Below are positions 54,401-58,900 of a DNA stretch of 64,000 nt, piece by piece (positions within the stretch are counted from its first letter, which is position 1; every line of letters begins with the position of its first letter). Source of the DNA: Rhodoferax sp. (GTDB taxonomy: Bacteria; Pseudomonadota; Gammaproteobacteria; Burkholderiales; Burkholderiaceae_C). The DNA lies in assembly GCA_024236015.1 (NCBI GenBank), contig JACKLK010000002.1:1-64000 (forward strand). The letters are read 5' to 3'. The notes beneath the pieces were generated by a model. That model did not search any database, was not told where the DNA came from, and saw nothing but the letters and a program-made list of their open reading frames with translations. A program made the translations under genes and the position numbers.

Positions 54401-55662
54401 TGGCGGTCCATGCCGGTGTAGGCGACGGTTTTCGCGTACAGGTTGGCGCTGCCCGCGCTGTCGGCCGACGCGGGATTGAAGGCGGTGCCCTGGGTGCTGC
54501 TGGCCGGGTCATGGAACACCATGCCGTCCGAGCCGCCGCTGCCGCCGGCGACCGTGCCGCTGATGCTGCCGGCGGCCTCGAAGATGAAGATGTCGCTGTT
54601 GTCGTCGGCGCCGCGCAGATGCTCGAAGCCGGTGAACAGCATGTTCTGGGTGCGGACCTGGTTGGCACCGGTGACGTTCCACTGCACATGGGCCGTGGCC
54701 GGGCCGCTGACACGGTCGCCGCCGCCACTGCCGCCGCGGACCTGGTCGATGCGCGCAAACGCCGCCACACCCGTGGCGCTGCCGGCCGCGAGGTCGACGT
54801 CGACACCGGTCAGGAATGCGGTGTAGTCGAGCGTGTCGACCGGCACGGTGGTGTCGTTGTCGGCGCCGCCGTCGACCAGGCCGGTGATGCTGCCCGTGAG
54901 GTCCAGCACGAAGTGGTCGTCCTGGTTGCCGCCGATCAGGTTGGCGATGCGCGTGAAGCCCAGGCTGCCCAGCGTGCCGGCATCCTGGCCGGTGATCTGC
55001 CAGTCGTTGAGCGTGTCGGGGCCGAGCAGGCTGTTGTCGCCGTCGCCGCCATCGAGCGTGCCGCTCAGGCTGGCGCCGTCCTGCACGATGAAGTTGTCGT
55101 CGCCCGACGCACCCATCAGCGATGCGATGTTCTGGAATCCGATGCCGGCCACAATGCCGCTGTCGGCGCCGGACAGGGTCCAGTCGAGGTCTCCGCTCGT
55201 GCCCTCGAGCTGGTCGCTGCCGCCGCCGCCATCGAGCTGGATCAGCTCCCACAGGTCGGGGCCCAGCACGTCGGGGTCGATGTCGAGCCGGAACCGGTCG
55301 CCGAATGCGGACCCGATGACCTGCACCGGTGCGCCCGCGCTCAGGTCGGCCAGCGCAATGCTGGCCAGTGTGCCGCCACCAATGGTGTCGACGACGTTGA
55401 ACACCGCGGCGTCGTCCTGTACGCCGGTGCGCAGTGTCAGGTCGACCGGGCCGGCGGCCAGCGCGGCCGTATACAGCGGCGTGTCGGACAGCAGGACGCG
55501 GGCTTCGAGGTTCTCGAACTCCAGCGTGCCGCGTCGTGCCGGTCTGCCGCGTGTCCCTGTCGTCAAGCCCCCGCCAAAGGTTTGCGTGATCCACGACGCC
55601 AATCGATTGCGCAGTGGAGGCTCACGGTTGTCGAGCCGGGGGGATTTGGATGCTGGATGCAC
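30463..55662 (-). CDS. Giant (8,399 residues) LEPR-XLL-type multidomain surface protein
   Basis: This is one uninterrupted 25.2-kb frame. The GTG start at 55662 has AAGGA six nt upstream. No hydrophobic signal peptide is seen; instead there is an LEPR-XLL-like motif, NLEARVLLS (residues 51-59), found near the N-terminus of very large secreted proteins. Order of regions: beta-roll-like repeats (about 60-450); a very long beta-helical adhesin-like region (about 650-3,900) with units such as GVAGSVTVLVINNTSKAIV; more beta-strand repeats; a Gly-rich block (about 5,185-5,540); a beta-propeller with SPDGRHLYAV-type blades (about 5,770-6,095); PKD-like repeats with DWGDG motifs (about 6,450-7,220); five near-identical 98-residue cadherin-like repeats (about 7,315-7,800); a cohesin-like domain (from about 8,097); a dockerin-like pair of calcium loops (about 8,230-8,295); and a tail shared with the neighbouring giant. 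The probable role is a cell-surface or matrix adhesin. Confidence 0.93.
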   Translation of the reverse strand: MHPASKSPRLDNREPPLRNRLASWITQTFGGGLTTGTRGRPARRGTLEFENLEARVLLSDTPLYTAALAAGPVDLTLRTGVQDDAAVFNVVDTIGGGTLASIALADLSAGAPVQVIGSAFGDRFRLDIDPDVLGPDLWELIQLDGGGGSDQLEGTSGDLDWTLSGADSGIVAGIGFQNIASLMGASGDDNFIVQDGASLSGTLDGGDGDNSLLGPDTLNDWQITGQDAGTLGSLGFTRIANLIGGNQDDHFVLDLTGSITGLVDGGADNDTTVPVDTLDYTAFLTGVDVDLAAGSATGVAAFARIDQVRGGSGGGDRVSGPATAHVQWNVTGANQVRTQNMLFTGFEHLRGADDNSDIFIFEAAGSISGTVAGGSGGSDGMVFHDPASSTQGTAFNPASADSAGSANLYAKTVAYTGMDRQEILSGDDANRVVRGTLFNDTLTLRDADLSSTGMMEISYGDLSLFDLLSGITSSSLTFANPLASLTIEGLLGHDVITVESLDSAFAADLLLYGNQAGAPPVVWDLDSDEVHFNGNISTGGGYLEAFAETITVAAGVTLSTRDPVGDANDIVFRARRFGSAELENLSPVFGTNRKVSIDVGAGATLDGGSIYLIAQAEDRSFADLVGASNLVDNFLISPLADKVAGLFALPVKVLVKMSEASVVVGNGASLLGDGAIGVYATASADATGTAFGSLFSIGYSHATTKATVDIQSNAVISAGNAIVITSDASSTADIEAKTEREAKATPNPGSSQVGLALAVADASLTSHVTVAAGASISAGKTANIGAAGSSEAEAIAESGLFANGKAALAFGIEFSTADVQTTVNGTVTSRMDDGSMVKIEIDPTVDDESKTGFVDTALDMIHVGAHALETEDTIVYSNRRGNSIGGLVDGQEYVVIRLADDLSTARDESEWIQLALTEQKAIDGDAIDLKADTAGVPIATNNKGFTGADVNGNTNTIVLANPAFTGAGTVDFSLLGQTFELGQAVVYHQGSEAIAGLENGATYYIITGTDEYNLDGDQRFVGEQVVQLAESENEARAGIAIDIGAVGAGASGFSLSATHVLDSGFSTGIGVQASLDASDKASGGAGLSSEDRNDGPKTKWQKFEAAKEKINPNVTDKIFQALTKDYRDNTDKTGSGSSGSLSVAGGLAVVYTDHTVTATVGLDAELKSNEDLEVTAGISQTYQLTAESDTEPQENANGSSSGESAPNTVSVAVSVGVLNNTATATVASGAELDALRATRVISNITYPFLTRPDAFVPTTAGEFLDAVQAEGYQAIDKYLDGYFGIQSGLFNSWTRSTATADNVGVAGSVTVLVINNTSKAIVEPMVRINQDVDWRDDAVNPHGNQAARRDDGLGGEQVVSVEATTYMQTINMTGIFAFNLPAATLDPFSPDFDRKLAVKPVGSSGEKGGFGGAIFISVLGNTTHATVGDGAHVYSGSDGGFNIKAEEAITGFAFNQAGGEGGKYAIGGTVSWVSQTSDTLAQLSGLAFVTGRNARIYAGSLETQIAWNGGIAKGEGLGVGVSIAIHQVDRTTRAVIGDAERRSGAADPRADVQIDVSDAVDVKAIVTGRILTFGMAGAFSSSEPQEPVPADTPLKAQKILGVDAEPPPTGISVAAAVAVNRINDTTQASIVDAGHIQASGVKVDADDQLFQLAITGGAAVVKTSENNSKSLAGAFSYNEIGATTLAYVLDTHVTTTDAMQLGARRSGDLVSISAGGAFTNGDDGIAIAGSFSLNMVYNDTQAYLDGVDADIGGNLTVRTSDNARIIAVGGGVAYGGKAGVGLGVGANILGSDARPTITRSYIQNGSIGIGGNTLEVSAINDNPDSDPRIFAFGAGVGVSGKDGKVGLGAMLSVNLTTNKTEAWIKNASVTEKAGNGTATNTTVKAVDDSGIVAVAGAVGVSSSNAIGAAIGYNEIDNDVSAYLDNVSLTSDGALTIEATSDAEIGGVAIGVAATTGGSGKLAGAGSLLINQISNTMNAYIVDTVGAKDAISVGGDITVTAADNSVIVSIAGGIAVSPTGKTAIGAAVSFNVITNQVRAYVEDATLDARNAGSSIQLSASSSATLVSVAMGVGGGGVSFALGGSLTVNSIANSVDAHIRNSSSVEAGRDVSVRATESDTLVTVAGGFAAATSGGGNAVGAAIAYNYIGGSFDVANPEVVNRDSTATDQITAYIDNTQVVAGRDVVVVAGYQAPAGAVPASVQVWDESERIDLPEDADSHLVSVTVGGAAADQFALGGSVSMNIVAHDITAYISGTRSVTADGSVLVSALDDLTMTNVAGGVALGQNAVGAGVALQVDKSQVAAYVGAGAVVDAKGNGAGLLAPTGTQSASGVPQTSAIKGLAVTAVAFENIHTVAVGGAAAARASVAGSAAVTVLARSTTASIAENARINQGTAGEHADQGVLVLASDRTNHVGVAGSVALGGTAGIGAGVDTGVFVKNTKAWIASGARVDAQSDVRLQAWSDETIVSVAAAGGGGLDVGIAGAIDVYVLDITTQAYIEGGKTVDAVSYAAAAVAAGGNVQVAAEDANEIDIVSGSIAAGGTAGIGGAAAVPVVTKNTQAWIGHGVSVDAKAQRAGIDVRDGTVTIGSGAYGGTADGQVSPVDIANDDVTDAQLTAQRIATPGTRQNFTGVAVTAVNRDDIAAYSVGAGFAGTTAVQVSASVNVMHSTTQAYIADNARINQDDTGENAAQSVLVAAANDYQHLGVAGGLSIAGNVAVTPGALVNVVTNTTKAWVGKSAQVDAMRDVEVRAQAAEDVLSISISVAGSGTVSVAGAVSVFVLNNTTHAFVDNGAMIDATGNLLVTAVDATDLDVVAGAVGIGLTGGGVGASIGVNVVNKDTRAWIASASIDAKGQSSAMTVYDGTLSDAGVFGLSTAAHNVRGVAVIAQSSENLVAVAAAGAGGANFGVAGSITVNVLDSDTRAFIAAGANVNVDATDAHANQDVHVAALNDLTMRVVDGTVAGGAFGGVSGGVDVGIVRNDTTAFIAGNDVRARRDIAVSALADRDVGSYVVSAAGGAVGVGAAIAVYALGGNLTGSYAYDTNNDGTGEDQNVLVGRDSNGNQTGTVAGLADSQSQASSVSSLLGNLSGAGGSQLGADDQRSAASAAQTSFDDGTPDNAASGAIGANVADSASVAEVTVPRGTNAFIARNANVDAGRHVDLDARERVQLTMVGGGLGVGGAGIGAGIAILNLGEQVQAFIGSGAIVRAASVDGSGDVTLDARLKADLSVLGVTGGLGGSFGVAGAVAVVTDNSDVRAFLEDRTDTATGARILGADQIRITADRGVAIHVSTVGAAGGIIGGLGAAVVVAEANGNTQAHVGNFAQIGLEGAAPGVTNVTVQATSNASIGSFGSSAITAAAMAVGGTGALAAGIVVATIDVNTEASIGDDAQVRATGTVALDADSTLHIDVDADGGALGAIAVGAMFGYAKVGSGNERGKTRAWLGSRSTVVSGGLVVSARNDTDADVALVAANGGAIAGGGGEAEVTIASKVEAGIGNDAVVTSSGDVTIEALALDSDAHAAARGGSGGAIAVSIFKSTATNNGSTTASVGDGAQIRSAGFTLKSDSHDRAQTDLFTLGIGLGAGAVGNSTANGHATTTTTFGADATLAATGTVSILATSDQTAEADADSISGGGIAVGLIETHANLTHDTQTHIRAGAQLATTGSFTVRSDSTSHADADSDGGSGALIDIAKSEAHATISDTVRTDVGAGASLSAGGAMRVEALRSTELDVIAEVDAGGLGANTTTIAKGTINGTTTTVDIGAADIAGQTLTVQARTRALDASVIARSEASAAGADSDATAELDTRSDATTKVHDGANLYGRDMLTLGAYQDRLASAATATAITNGLGGDTDPEGHNTLRADTLVDADAGATLRTRNLLVEANTAPSPTYTLTLVKEGALIDFGSEAGTSSLTLNQTIEFDATVVMLGAPSPELVIDADGNVTSQINIGFHKAGNDIVVDDIANTGALSGSIVFRINPVSYVRTVDAPGVSGSGSSSSVIRGAPTFEFVTGYESVTIANASALDLHINAIDVINRSGNFSSSITVNVASKSGFTPITRTVTGATDLRIDASGGGNVVLNARVANPYGSSLIRSGDGDIVSADDTARLDSDSVTLEAGGGAVGTREAPIRIDSNRFSASAADGIAVLEVSGNLNVERAVSLSGSIALTAAGSILDANAAAGADISAPDIILDAIGGSIGTAANPLEIDVSGSSLHASAQGDVIITDVLGAMGIAKVTSVAGNIDLRVLDHAAGSDPVGEDMLLGAAAVIRALAGNIALSAGDDFRAAAGSLIQAGGTVTLAVDVGDADQNIGAEVDLQGVIRATSVSITGGSDNDVFSLVGTATRTRVDGAGGDDVFHVGSQATPGSNTGGVLDAFLQRLTIVGGADGHDHLRVDDSGDGGANSGHLSATDITGFGMGEGIVYTGLEQLDLTLGTEADTVTVTSTHADTTTSVHLGDGGDLLTLGASGSGLGAIDGLLYIDGGEGTDRFRAVDADDSANNAGALGTTRLTGLGMGSADQTEINENRGVDYRGFEALDLQLGGGNDMLAITGILQATTVDTGAGNDRIAAGGTGVGDSLSDIAASLRLSGGGQADDRLQLASGVQSFLALDRGADGHGKVTGFGGDVDFTGFSMLEVFLGDSGDTVQVHDTATMTALYLGDGGDQLEIDNNRHVLTAELGKGTDTATIRNAGAEIAVSNLAQDEDGDTLIIDLSATTAQGNGTLGGAGHAGVLSGMTLGAIGFEGIGQLQVKLGSGNDRLAIDHNMDNTTVAVGGGAGDDHFTVLTLGSKITSLTGDTGEDTVTVRIDDAPSVPDQFASLRLGVEELVIDNSLNATAVHWTVTDGAAVEADAGSGRLYVLSAEGAQHIRILGGSADDALDVVSSIGSDVQGQVDGNRVELTAGQVVLVPVTAQTQANFDTAMDFDGLTGGSSTRYWEDGFSLVSNAAIGQDSQVSPAARGAGTGNTFRLFRDADNDGVSDGVFALGAMSLASYTGNAHSVTFSATTANGSSVSQTFTASGTDPATGKPVFQRFVFDPVKFAAVTEVRWTGGTALMDTIELASTTYYGAAGASPVSVETVTLSGSLLFDTSNARIISDNNRNRQLDNYEVVYYGNASTYYYYLNGNYLPLSNPGVRFTATQSGGVTSFQFAGNLNVSGNTYVSAIGGNGLSIQVANDVTISSAAYFNFSATGRTSGAGGGTGGTGGLGGSGGDGGTGGNGGGNSGTTSDGGAGGSGADGFTGYYGKSGKDGAVGGYGGTGTSGDYGRAGSAGGSGVNSGGSGGAGGAYYYNAGSSVSGGTRGAAGDGKGGGAPGDFATGGTGTAGGSGGGDNNSSTRSVYDGGIGNSGSGGNSGRAGLNTGSGESISGGGGGGGGQGGGGGSGGGGGGGGGSGGGGGGGGSGSYVAVVYPVGLYGGSGGQGGHGGRGGDGGDGADGTRGGDGGGGGGAFELVARGRVNVVSSATFAAAGDDGTAASNPGSPGGAGSKNASLNSGKTNGSAGEDGGLIDGGTGGNGGSGGQGGDGGRGGYGGKGGTGGGGAGGTIKISGTTVRASGATIDVSGGSGVYTGQEGRLILGSNTSLSGQEPAGQDTARTVGRYAGTRADNVYISDVASNPALDDTATIAGLAGGADLFGLLSGVTEFSLAGILGTVPDNALAAVIRLDVGPGAYNDNYTGMDMLLFVNLSGGNLSTPRIGVGLSGSADASILRDLQIDGVGNLRNLGSLGAGQVWATLIPDTTVTVNATVAGSISGLSGKTMIDNQVEFIRAVRSDVASAELAGMDAVAVSPDGRHLYAVSGGDGALVVINADDLSQRQLFKDGFDGITRLAGASDVAVSADGSKVFVTSHDDKALLTFTRNQVTGDLGGTPTIDYYAGFDAHDTVAVNDAGTRVYTGGASYVFANHLDDAATPDFHSVAAIGGVAELAVSRDGTLVYASTQGGGALVVFSADLGSRTVIDTAGLGLHGISGLAVSADDRHVYAALAGSDQVAVFARSGSTLTLVSTVNNNADGVRGIDGATALVFSADNRYLFVTGSAENAVAVFERDAADGSLHFLQVVRNGVGGVAGLLRPATVTADAHGVYIGNLGQNGFAGGIVKFDQQTLAGNTVQDEGLLDVAIGSIFVLDDAFGDGQGTLAQWSVFNNSLAGRSITPLLLEADGSGWRIVTVGATRTIDASGVQTFDFGAAAGADLQTSGRYFGWKDGSAAGANNAGAIEYRNGGDAHVFWLGGQGAVASGNAYATVQRLNRSYAVQASAAPQPVQYDVAFSSIAELGVRLGAGNDTLTLTRSPSLDVARVALDTGDGDDLVNLPDLAAVTTVQLGRGEDEAQLSSLRMATNVTVYGGDDADRITISRSGEASRTEIFGDAGPDTVRIAGTGIPLSASTIVHGSFNDTAPHDVLQYDPAGWTVNPSAPGQSSGTLQSGALVFTGSFPLTFFAQYGLVQYDTFESVQVIAAPVISLTPPVAFNEGDSVRLVANVWPLGSTNSLDGPLAWDIDGDGQYGEVVGTDVMLDWNQLRALGIDDDGVFQIGARAINGDGFESTAFTTLTIGNTAPTIALSANTSVATDAPFQIGFSATDPGNDRVTAWEIDWTGDGSQVETFGSTTRSATHVFDEPGTYTVTVRATDEDTTSVATHVVDVTVSAAEVSAGGPYRIREGEDLTLTAIVAGTPDSIRWDVNGDLFVDATSADTTLVLSWSQLQGLLGPAVDGDGTYAVRVQATYANNAFAVSAPVTLTVDNAAPTVDAISVGAVREGEAAVIRFSNAFDPSNADTDAGFSYTVSLQTPLGNYQDTVQSLDAIVDMTIPAHVIADNGDYNVLVRITDKDGGFTEQQLTLTVLEQAPTLTVDGAASVAEGADYRLDFRADDPGMDTVDEWIVDWGDGVVDRFAGSADTATHRFVDDGARTVRVTARDEDGSYHVDKAVNVSNVAAQLLDLQASDTVEGGVAQLSGRIVDPGLNDSFTLDIDWGDGQTESVAFAAGATVFSIGHVYVDDDPSATTADSYTVSATLRDDDSGSDSADAQLTVGNLAPTVEIALDAVNVVEGALVQVSGNIVDQGLADTHSVMIDWGDGSSSVADVDQLAHTFSASHRYADDNPSGTPSDDYTITAMVTDDDGGQGQAQAVVRIDNAAPIITGIALEEVDDGTTSTVTLTGSLADIGLQDTHVVTVTWGDGSSESVAVDAQTRSFVAQHLFAIDQVPGYRIQVSAQDDDGGVSATVSADTRGYLANRAPAAATYAITLFEGESVTLDLFTDNPDPDGDPIQLFIVEPPAHGSLRAIGNGQVIYQTEPGFNGPDSLRYRLSDGQSGSNVATVSFEVLPVNSVPLARDDAYRGDEDTDIVGNVVDNDSDGDGDALTVTLVDGPQHGSLQLDADGGFTYTPDADFHGSDSFSYYVSDDFSDSGAATVTLTIDPVNDAPTAADDGSHAIDEDGVLTVAAADGVLDNDGDIDGDALTASLVGGPSHGTLEFDADGGFRYTPDADFHGQDSFTYVANDGALDSNLATVTLTVRPVNDAPTAADDASYAVDEDNMLTVTPADGVLDNDDDIDGDSLTAALVSGPSNGTLVLDADGGFRYTPNADFNGQDSFTYLANDGALDSGVATVTITVHPVNDAPTAQDDNAYAVDEDGVLTVTPADGVLDNDGDIDGDALTAGLVNGPAHGQLQLAADGSFTYTPDADFNGQDSFTYVANDGALDSGVAKVTITVRPVNDAPGADDDAYAVNEGDTLTVAPADGVLGNDDDIDGDTLTAALVGGPSHGTLELDADGGFRYTPNANFNGQDSFSYVANDGELDSALATVTITVRAVNSDPQLAQVDDVSLDEGQALVLDLVATDDDGDTIRYSLDLAPDGAAIDDQGRLTWTATDGDDAYAFTVRVSDDFGGSSTRSFTANVRNVAPTLGLAGPAVAHQGQAYTVLLAHQDPGDDTVREWVIDWGDGSESIVAGDATQASHVYDTRLGTTRIQALARDEDGNWSGPMLDIEVVALPLQVASFASSQSGFSVRFNQVFDPGPINLYGAGRLPGDILVQGPGGALVEGSLVFDDDGQGLRFLKTGAGLAAGDYTVTLRSGASAFTSSRGDLDGNADGSTGDDYVHAFSIGAAAPTTLSLPDFMRGPGQAVHVPSATAGGLPLTLSSPGDVQDLQFEIHYDPALLDISAVLAGNDLPASATLTVDLAGTPGVVRVTIHNDSPLAAGNLQLLNLTAMVPFDAPAQARQVLDIRNVVINGDAAPGADDDGLQVVGYFGDVNGNNVYDIEDVQLIQRMAIRYSTGFAAWDDISPLIMADIDGNGYVTTRDASWLYQAVAGYANPLIPAMPSAEAIAQAAAQRDAQAASTPAPAGEEPADDTDTATTGSQAPDTDGPSTPQVRFNSGLLDFGIGAPVNQADNWQVSWVGGSSKPAGNDWKVILP
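30466..30597 (-). repeat. C-terminal 44-residue tail, copy 1
   Basis: The last 44 residues (starting QVRFNSGLLDFGIG, ending SSKPAGNDWKVILP) match the tail of the other giant at 37 of 44 positions. They follow directly after a Pro/Thr/Asp-rich linker. A shared extreme C-terminus on otherwise different proteins suggests a sorting or anchoring signal. Confidence 0.85.
30780..31385 (-). repeat. Cohesin-like plus dockerin-like module, copy 1
   Basis: The cohesin-like part starts at PDFMRGPGQ and contains LQFEIHYDPALLDI. The dockerin-like part follows with two calcium-loop motifs, DVNGNNVYDIED and DIDGNGYVTTRD, about 30 residues apart. The same pair occurs at the end of the second giant. Confidence 0.8.
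32266..33720 (-). repeat. Five tandem cadherin-like repeats, period 291-294 bp
   Basis: The start of each unit (GTTGACCG on the plus strand) falls at 32266, 32557, 32851, 33145 and 33439, with the next linker at 33718. The period is 294 bp (98 residues) in most units. Each encodes a block with GGFRYTPDADFHGQDSFTYV and VNDAPTAADD-type motifs. DNA similarity between units is high, which points to recent duplication or gene conversion. Confidence 0.88.
39050..40115 (-). repeat. Glycine-rich low-complexity segment of the giant protein
   Basis: About 355 residues are mostly Gly with Ser, Thr, Asp and Ala (runs such as GGGGGGGSGGGGG). A short break near 39,440 has the sequence SYVAVVYPVGLYG. There is no strict Gly-X-Y period, so it is not collagen-like. 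It resembles flexible or polyglycine-helical surface spacers. Confidence 0.85.
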
Positions 55663-55911
55663 GGCCGTTCCTTTTTCTTCTTGGCACGTCCGTGTGACGG
55701 GGCGTGTTCGTCGATGGGGTTGGGCGCAGCACGAACTTGACAGGGAGATGCCGAAGGATCGCGGACGCGGAGATTGATCAAACCATTATGAACATGAAAT
55801 AGTTCCTTGCATACCACCTGAACAGACTATGGCGCGAAGGACTGTGTGTCACGGAACCATGCTGCGCGTTTCGTGCCACGGAACGATTCGCCCTGGCAGC
55901 GGCGCCACGGC
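55663..55911. other. Gap between the two giant genes
   Basis: This 249-bp stretch holds the leader of the 8,399-residue gene. It includes an AT-richer island around 55,775-55,810, the only plausible place for its promoter; a CATAAT-like -10 with a poor -35 is the best candidate and is weak. Near the end of the upstream gene are two similar short blocks, TCACGGAACCAT and CCACGGAACGAT. No clear terminator is seen. Confidence 0.5.
55669..55673 (-). promoter_or_regulatory. Ribosome-binding site that fixes a GTG start for the giant gene
   Basis: AAGGA lies 6 nt before a GTG codon (55662-55660). No ATG is available nearby in frame, and the encoded N-terminus keeps the LEPR-XLL-like motif about 50 residues in, which is usual for that motif. 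Confidence 0.65.
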
Positions 55912-58900
55912 TCATGGCAGTGACACTTTCCAGTCGTTGCCCGCGGGCTTGCTGCTGCCCGCGACCCAGCTGACCAGCCAGTTGTTGTTGTTGTTCACCG
56001 GTGTGCCGATGCCGAAGTCGAGCAGGCCGCTGTTGAAGCGCACCTGCGGCGTCGACGGATCATCGGGCGACGGGGTGGTCTGCGCGGGGCCGGTCGCGGG
56101 GCCCGCGCCGCTGTCGTGATCGGTGCTCGTCGTCACGGGAGACGATGCGGGTTGCGCATGGCGTTGTTCGGCCGCGATGCGCACGGCCTCGGGGCTGGGG
56201 ATATCCGGGATCAGCGGGCTGTCATGCCCCGCCAGTTCCTGGTAGACCCGCGACGCGTCGAGGGTGGTGACGTAGCCGTTGCCGTCGATGTCGGCGATGA
56301 TCAGCGGACTGATGTCGTCCCAGGCGGAGAAGCCGGTGCTGTAGCGGATGGCCATGCGCTGGATCTGCTGCACGTCGTCGAGCTCGTACGTCATGTTGCC
56401 GTTGGCGTCGCCGATGTAGCCCACGATGTGCAAGGCGTCGTCGTCGGCGCATTCGACCAGCGCGCCGTTGATCGTGACCGCGGCGATGTCGATGCGGTGC
56501 AGCGACTTGTACGTGGCGTCGAACGGAACCGTCGCGGCCAGCGTGACGAGTTGCAGCGCTCCCGCGGTCAGCGGTGTCGCACTGCTGATCGCGATGCGTG
56601 CCAGGCCCGGCTGGGTGAGGTCCACGTCCAGTGTCGCGCCTGCGGGCAGATCGCGGCCGCCGCTGGCCTGCAGGATCTGCAGCAGCGCCGGGTCGTAACG
56701 AATCTCGAACTGCAGGCTGCGCACGTCGCCGTCGCTGGTCAGCGTGACCGGCAGGCCGCCTTGCGGGAACGCCGGCACGTCGACCGGCTGCCCCGGTCCG
56801 CGCATGAAGTCGGGCAGGCCGAGCTTGATCTGCGTCGGCGGGTTGACGGTGTAGACCGCCGTGAAGTCGCCGCCGGGTGTTCCATCCTTGTCGCCGTCGA
56901 GGTCGCCGCTGGCACTGGTCAGCGCTTGCGCTCCGCTCCTGATGGTCACGGTGTATGCGTCCGCGCGCAGCGGTGTGCCGGTCTTGAGGAAACTGAATCC
57001 CTTGCCGTCGGCGTCGACCAGCAGCGAACCTTCGATGGTGCCGCTGGCCGCACCGTGCAGCACCACGTCGCCCGGCAGCCGGCCCGGGCCATAGAGGTTG
57101 AGCGGTCCCGGGTCGAAGGCCTGGTTGAAACGCACGCTGAAGCCGTCGCATTCGGGCGTGAAGCTCAGCACCTGCAGCGGCAGCGCCGCCACCGCGACCA
57201 CGTCGATGTCGAGCATCGGGCCGACCCAGTCGCCGTCTTCGTCGCGCGCCAGCGCCTGGATGCGTGTGGTGCCGAGTTGTGGTGCGTCGTAGACATGGCT
57301 GGCCTGCGTCGCATCGCCGGCCACGGTGCTTTCGGTGCCGTCGCCCCAGTCGATGACCCATTCGGTGACGGTGTCGTCGCCCGGGTCCGCGTGGTCCAGC
57401 AACACGGTGTAGGCCAGGCCGTGCTGGGCCACCGGCGGTCCGGCCAGGCCCAGCGTCGGCGCCACGTTGGCCACGTGGGCGGTGAAGCTGCGCGTGGCCT
57501 GCGCGCCGGACGGGTCGCTGACGCGCACGGTGAACTGCGCCGTGGCGTCGCCGTCGAGCGCGGTCCACTGGATGCGACCGTTGTCGTCGATGCTGGCGCC
57601 GTCGGGTGCCAGCGTCAGTTCGAACGACAGCGCGTCGCCGTCCATGTCGCCGGCGACGGCCTGCACGTCCAGCGCCTGGCCTTCGTCGAGGTCGATGTCG
57701 TCCAGCGGATCCAGCGTCGGCGCGTCGTTGACCGGCCGCACCGTGATCGCCACTGTGGCCGCGGGGCTGTCGAACACGCCGTCGCTGGCGACATAGCTGA
57801 ACTGGTCGTCGCCATGGAAGTCGGCATCCGGCGTGTAGCGGTAGCTGCCGTCGGCCAGCAATTCCAGGCCGCCGTGTTCGGGGCCGGTGACGATGCGAGT
57901 CGTCAGCGGATCGTTTTCCGGATCTTCGTCGTTGGCCAGCACGTCGATGACCACGCTGTCGTCTTCGTCGACGGCGGCATTGTCGTCGCCGGCGCTGGGC
58001 GCCGTGTTGCTGCCGTCGCCGGTCACGATGCGCACGTCGTCGATGACGGCCCGGCTTTGCAGGCGGCCCAGGCCGAGCAGGTCGAGGTACAGCGTGGCGG
58101 CCGTGCCGCCGGCAATGCCGGTGAGGTCGACCTCGACCTGGATCGGTGCGCCCAGGTCCAGCAGGCCACCGGCCGCGTGGACCTGGCCATCGATCCGGAC
58201 CCGGTCCGACGCATAGGCGGCGCCACCGGTCTGGATGTTCAGCGCCGCGTCGGTCAGGCTGATCGGCGCCAGGCCGACCAGGCTGGCGCCGGCCGCGTCG
58301 AGCAACGCGAATTCGAACGCGTCGCCGGAGATGCCGCCACCGTTGGACACCAGGTCCAGCGCGACGATGGTGAAGCTCAGGCGCAACGCGTCGTCGGGAA
58401 TCAGGAAGTCCTGCGTGAAGCCGGACATGAAGACCGCATCCTCGGTCAACACAGCCTGGCCGGCGACGACGCCGGCCTGCCCGGCGGTGGACCAGCCGAA
58501 GTCGGCGGCCGCGGGGTCGGCCTCGCTGAAATCGCCGTTGACGATGCCGGCGCCGACCAGTGCGGCGATACCGGTGACCGTGGGGTCGTCCACGGTGAAA
58601 GCCAGGTCGCCCGCCGTGGGCAGGCGCCGCGTGCCGGCGTCGAGGAAGGCGCTCATGACACTGCCGCCGGCCGCGGAGCCGACAACATGGTGCAGGCCCA
58701 GCACATGGCCGAATTCGTGCGCGAGCACGGTGACCAGGTCCATGCCCGCGAAGTCCTCGTTGCTGGCCGGATCGGCATCGATGTACCAGCCCTGGCCGGC
58801 AGCGTTGTAGTCCACCGTGATCATCGGCTGCGGTCCGAGCACGGTGCTGGCCAGCTCCGATCCCGGCAGGTCGGCGACGGCAATGCGGATCGTGTCGAGC

